From a virus, in the IMG/VR virus record IMGVR_UViG_3300007513_000004, positions 159,403-223,402 of that record: DNA of 64,000 nucleotides. One strand, 5' to 3'. The notes beneath the pieces were generated by a model. The model did no database searches, was not told the origin of the DNA, and saw nothing but the letters and a program-made list of their open reading frames with translations. A program made the translations under genes and the position numbers. This document shows, in pieces, positions 61,576 to 64,000 of the stretch (position 1 is the stretch's first letter; the number at the start of each line of letters is the position of its first letter).

Positions 61576-62088
61576 CTAATCGTCGTTAGCTCTTTCCATT
61601 ATCTCTTCTTTTTTATCTTCTTTTTGACCCTCTGGAACATCATGAAACTTTAAAAGATGATTTACATACTTTTCAGCCTCATCCTCGCCCCTTTGTTCTT
61701 CATCAAATTTTACTTGATATTGAAAGGCTTCAATCTCATCTTCTCTGTTTAAATAATCTTTTCTTTTATCAGTTTGCTTTTTACCATATTCATCAATATG
61801 CTGTATAGCATGAACTAGCTCATGTATTACATATCTCATTAATACTTCAAAGGGTTTCTTCATTAATTTTGGACTTAAAACAATATTTCCATTGACCGTT
61901 TTAGCTGTAACTTTAACTTTGTCGAATCTAATCGGTACGCTTTTTAATATCCACACACCTACGCCAAGGTCTTCGCATATCTCTTTTGCAACACTATCAT
62001 TCATAAGCGCTGTTCTAATCTTTGATAGCGTTTCCATTTGATTCATCAAATGGTTATTTTTTTTCTTTGCCGATATTACCTTGATCAT
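61576..62088 (-). CDS. HExxH zinc-peptidase-like protein
   Basis: The 170-residue product contains VIHELVHAIQH (HExxH zinc-binding helix, about 91-101) and, 23-25 residues later, NREDEIEAFQYQ, which may supply a glutamate third ligand, as in gluzincin or SprT/ATP23-like domains. The N-terminal half (VGVWILKSVPIRFDKVKVTAKTVNGNIVLSPKLM) resembles the strand that lies above the active site. The C-terminus is highly charged (KEDKKEEIMERAN). No signal peptide is seen, so it is cytoplasmic. ATG at 62088 has a weak GAGG site and overlaps the previous gene by 35 bases. An ATG at 62046 would avoid the overlap but lacks a ribosome site. It might process a virion protein or a host target. Confidence 0.65.
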   Translation of the reverse strand: MIKVISAKKKNNHLMNQMETLSKIRTALMNDSVAKEICEDLGVGVWILKSVPIRFDKVKVTAKTVNGNIVLSPKLMKKPFEVLMRYVIHELVHAIQHIDEYGKKQTDKRKDYLNREDEIEAFQYQVKFDEEQRGEDEAEKYVNHLLKFHDVPEGQKEDKKEEIMERANDD

Positions 62089-62308
62089 CTAACTCGCCCT
62101 CTTCTTTAAAAAAATAATCATCTAAATTTTCAGACTCACTAGTTATAGCTAAATTAGCAAGAAACGAACTTTGCTCAAGCATAGATATGCGCTCTTCAGC
62201 TCTTTTTATTAAGTGTTTTAGCCCTAAAAGCTCAAGCTGTATCTCCTCAAACGTCCGAGGGGAGTTAAAACCGCAATAAGAAAGGGAACAATTTTCTGGC
62301 TCTCTCAT
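62054..62308 (-). CDS. Small coiled-coil protein of unknown function
   Basis: The product is 84 residues: a short N-terminus with two cysteines (CSLSYCGF), one helix or coiled coil (FEEIQLELLGLKHLIKRAEERISMLEQ) and an acidic then basic tail. GGAGATT precedes the ATG at 62308. It overlaps the HExxH gene and lies 27 bases beyond the secreted protease, so it is part of the same transcript. No function can be assigned. Confidence 0.5.
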   Translation of the reverse strand: MREPENCSLSYCGFNSPRTFEEIQLELLGLKHLIKRAEERISMLEQSSFLANLAITSESENLDDYFFKEEGELDDQGNIGKEKK

Positions 62309-62335
62309 ATAATCTCCAACTAATATATTACCTAT

Positions 62336-62905
62336 TTATTCTGGTGTTGCTTCAAGTTCTTTAGATAATTCTTGATACCTTCTATAGGTTACGCCTGTCG
62401 AGTCGTGACCTCCGCGTTCCCAAACTTCATTCATAAGGTGATATCTTCTATAAGTGTGATCCCAGCCAAAGGCGTGTCCAAGCTCATGCTCTAAAACCCT
62501 TTCTTTTGTTGTCTCTTTTTGTTGTAAAAAAATCTCTGCATGTAATATTATATTTAAATCTCTATTTATAGTCCTTCTTGTTATTGCAATTTTATCGTAA
62601 TCAAACCCCTGATCTGGAATTGTTATAATAATTTCACCGAAGAGTGGCCTTCCGGCACAAGACATAGACTCATCATTATATATTACTTTTTCAAAAGTAT
62701 ACCCCAACCTCTCCCAATACCCCAAAGCCTTTCTTACCCGACCATCTGAAATTGACAAAACTTTACATACCTTTACGACTGGGTTCATTACCCAGTATGA
62801 GTTTGTATCAGGATATGACGGAGGGCCGAACATTGCCTCCTCCGGAGTGTAGGATGCAACAAGAATCGGCGTTAATAGTAACAATATAAAATATTTCAAT
62901 TTCAT
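62336..62905 (-). CDS. Secreted matrixin-like zinc metalloprotease
   Basis: The 189-residue product begins with a signal peptide (KLKYFILLLLTPILVASY). Near residues 140-150 it has HELGHAFGWDH, the full HExxHxxGxxH zinc site of metzincins, and shortly after it LMNE, a candidate Met-turn. A region with two cysteines (CKV and CAG) precedes it. Length and motifs fit a minimal matrixin catalytic domain without a separate prodomain. Being exported, it would act in the periplasm or outside the cell on host surface or matrix proteins, or at lysis. It is the first minus-strand gene after the divergent intergenic region. Ribosome site is weak. It is an unusual enzyme for a tail region. Confidence 0.78.
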   Translation of the reverse strand: MKLKYFILLLLTPILVASYTPEEAMFGPPSYPDTNSYWVMNPVVKVCKVLSISDGRVRKALGYWERLGYTFEKVIYNDESMSCAGRPLFGEIIITIPDQGFDYDKIAITRRTINRDLNIILHAEIFLQQKETTKERVLEHELGHAFGWDHTYRRYHLMNEVWERGGHDSTGVTYRRYQELSKELEATPE

Positions 62906-63036
62906 TACTTATTTTATACTCTATTTCATTTGAATATATTCCTCAAAAGTGATAGCTTTAAAATATAAGAATATTTTTACTAATATTATTATTTAAATTA
63001 ATACTCATAAGAAGAGTTTATTTAGAGAGGTTCAAA
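62906..63036. promoter_or_regulatory. Divergent intergenic region between minus and plus transcription units
   Basis: This 131-base AT-rich gap separates the two transcription directions and must contain promoters for both or lie after an upstream minus-strand start. It holds a 10-bp palindrome GAATATATTC (62932-62941) and several TATAA-like strings, none with a clear -35 partner. GAGAGG ends 6 bases before the plus-strand ATG at 63037. I cannot assign a specific promoter. Confidence 0.45.
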
Positions 63037-63669
63037 ATGGCACTTATACTTTTAAATCCAGGACTAAGACCATTGGGGCAGTTTGACTTTGCTGACGATG
63101 ATGCATCCAAAGTAACTGGTGGCGAAATAGCAAAAATTGTAACATATACTTCATCAACTGAGAAGGCGGCTCCAGATGTAACTGGCAATCAAGACCTGGT
63201 ACACTTCCAGCTTGATTCATTTTCAGATGGAAGACTTTGCGGATTAGTAGACGAAGGAACTTCCTCGGAAGAAGATTCTACTCCTGGATATGGAACTTTG
63301 ATGGGACAAGCAATAGGGGTAACTACCACCATGGTCGCCGGATCAACTATTATGGGCCCATCAACTGTTTATAGCTCAGGAAAGGCCACAATCTGGCATC
63401 AAGCTGGACTTTATGGAATCACAGAGGAGGCTTTTGTCTCTGGACAGCCAGCTGCAGCTTTTGGGGCCGGTATTAACACCAGTTTGTTCGGAACAGCAAC
63501 TGGCGGAGCAACCGCCGGAAAACTAACCACAGTAAGCACAGGCAATGAGGCCGCTTGGTGGCTAAGCAGAGAATCAGGATCTTCGCTCGTATCAACCACC
63601 AACTCCCAGGCCGGGCTTACCGCCGCTACAGAATATCACATAATATATTTCCCCGGACCAACCAAATAG
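63037..63669 (+). CDS. Putative virion structural/decoration protein
   Basis: The 210-residue product is rich in Gly, Ala, Ser and Thr, with a strand-rich body and no enzyme motif. It opens with ALILLNPGLRPLGQFDFADDDASKVTGGEI. The start-of-fold look (NPGLRPLGQFD) and size suggest a small capsid decoration or virion surface protein. The C-terminus (EYHIIYFPGPTK) ends in a strand. ATG at 63037 has GAGAGG ahead. It is followed after 9 bases by the fibre start. It could instead be a fibre-associated protein; I have no family match. Confidence 0.5.
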   Translation: MALILLNPGLRPLGQFDFADDDASKVTGGEIAKIVTYTSSTEKAAPDVTGNQDLVHFQLDSFSDGRLCGLVDEGTSSEEDSTPGYGTLMGQAIGVTTTMVAGSTIMGPSTVYSSGKATIWHQAGLYGITEEAFVSGQPAAAFGAGINTSLFGTATGGATAGKLTTVSTGNEAAWWLSRESGSSLVSTTNSQAGLTAATEYHIIYFPGPTK

Positions 63670-63678
63670 GAATAAACC

Positions 63679-64000
63679 ATGGCTAATGAATCTCAAAACA
63701 ATTACGCTGCAAAAGCAGCATCCTCAACACCATCTACTGCAGATGGCGCAGCACTTGGATCTGCAACTGCCGAATACTCCGATTTATACCTTGCAGACGA
63801 AGGCGTTCTCTATTTTGGCAATAATCAAGATGTCTTATTAACACATAATGCAGATACTGGACTTACTTTGTCCGGAACAACAAGTGCCATTCTTGTTGCC
63901 GGTAGCTTTACAGGAGATCTTACAGGAGATGTGACAGGAGATCTTACAGGAGATGTGACAGGAGATGTGACAGGAGATGTGACAGGAGATCTTACAGGAC
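63679..64000 (+). CDS. Fibre-type structural protein, 5' part only (runs off the window)
   Basis: From the ATG at 63679 (AGGAAT ahead) the frame stays open for 107 codons to the window end. The N-terminus (MANESQNNYAAKAAS) leads to SDLYLADEGVLYFGNNQDVLLTHNADTGLTL, a beta module that I recognise from structural proteins of marine phages. It is followed by alternating TGDL/TGDV units. Such repeats usually form a repetitive beta stalk before a C-terminal head, often one that self-cleaves. Neither the head nor its type can be seen here. Confidence 0.72.
   Translation, partial: MANESQNNYAAKAASSTPSTADGAALGSATAEYSDLYLADEGVLYFGNNQDVLLTHNADTGLTLSGTTSAILVAGSFTGDLTGDVTGDLTGDVTGDVTGDVTGDLTG
63910..64000 (+). 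repeat. 12-bp tandem repeat encoding TGD[LV] units
   Basis: Seven complete 12-base units, ACAGGAGATCTT (L) or ACAGGAGATGTG (V), run from 63910 to 63993 in the order L V L V V V L, and an eighth begins before the window ends. Near-identity at the DNA level suggests recent expansion or contraction by slippage in a fibre stalk. Confidence 0.92.

Noticed and set aside
62910-62918. TATAAAATA on the minus strand as a T4-type late promoter
   Set aside because: It is only 4 bases from the ATG at 62905, too close to serve as that gene's promoter, and the motif is not repeated before other operons.
63910-64000. CRISPR-like array
   Set aside because: Units are 12 bases with no spacers and are in frame within a coding region.
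1-64000. Integrated prophage in a bacterial chromosome
   Set aside because: No host genes, integrase, repressor or attachment site are visible. The window alone cannot exclude integration elsewhere.

Overview
The window looks like the tail-morphogenesis and host-interaction region of a very large contractile-tailed bacteriophage (myovirus type, Caudoviricetes). The DNA is AT-rich and almost fully coding. Gaps are short: the longest is about 131 bases, at 62906-63036. I see no tRNA, rRNA, CRISPR array, insertion sequence, integrase or bacterial housekeeping gene. Phage origin rests on recognisable sheath, tube, frameshifted tail chaperone, tape measure, hub, spike, gp25-like and J-like wedge proteins in a normal myovirus order. 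An aquatic host is an inference: the fibre modules (the start of the last gene, the T-G-D-L/V repeats, the end of the 1970-residue fibre) resemble modules I associate with marine phages. No host can be named.

Layout. Everything from 62905 down to 1 reads on the minus strand, so the gene order is right to left. At the right end are a secreted matrixin-like metalloprotease, a small coiled-coil protein, an HExxH zinc-peptidase-like protein and an Ig/FN3 protein with a zinc ribbon and a neck/connector-like C-terminus. Next come four small membrane or coiled-coil proteins that look like a holin/spanin cassette (58255-59540). Two tandem paralogous beta-helix fibres follow (1970 and 1207 aa), then three short proteins and the contractile tail: sheath (1080 aa), tube, a hairpin terminator, a tail assembly chaperone with a -1 frameshift, and the tape measure. 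The baseplate follows: a hub-proximal protein, a 1777-aa hub, an OB-fold spike, a 2738-aa protein with a strongly hydrophobic core, a 692-aa helical protein, a gp25-like wedge, a J-like wedge, a 3319-aa protein with LamG-like modules, and a 1533-aa protein with a dockerin-like pair of calcium loops. Two glycosyltransferases end the run, the second cut by the window edge. At 63037 transcription switches to the plus strand, with a 210-aa structural-type protein and the start of a fibre carrying a 12-bp tandem repeat.

How the genes work together. The sheath, tube, chaperone and tape measure build the tail. The gp25-like, J-like, hub and spike proteins form the baseplate core. The giant multidomain proteins and the two paralogous fibres probably decorate the baseplate and contact the host. 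The glycosyltransferases may modify the host surface or the virion. The membrane/coiled-coil cluster and the exported protease may act at lysis or on the cell envelope.

Most notable: a canonical T_TTA_AAA -1 slippery site followed by a hairpin that can fold into a pseudoknot, fusing two tail-chaperone reading frames; eight virion proteins above 1000 residues in one module; dockerin/EF-type calcium loops in tail proteins; a small beta module recurring across unrelated tail proteins; and a hydrophobic multi-helix block inside a giant baseplate protein.
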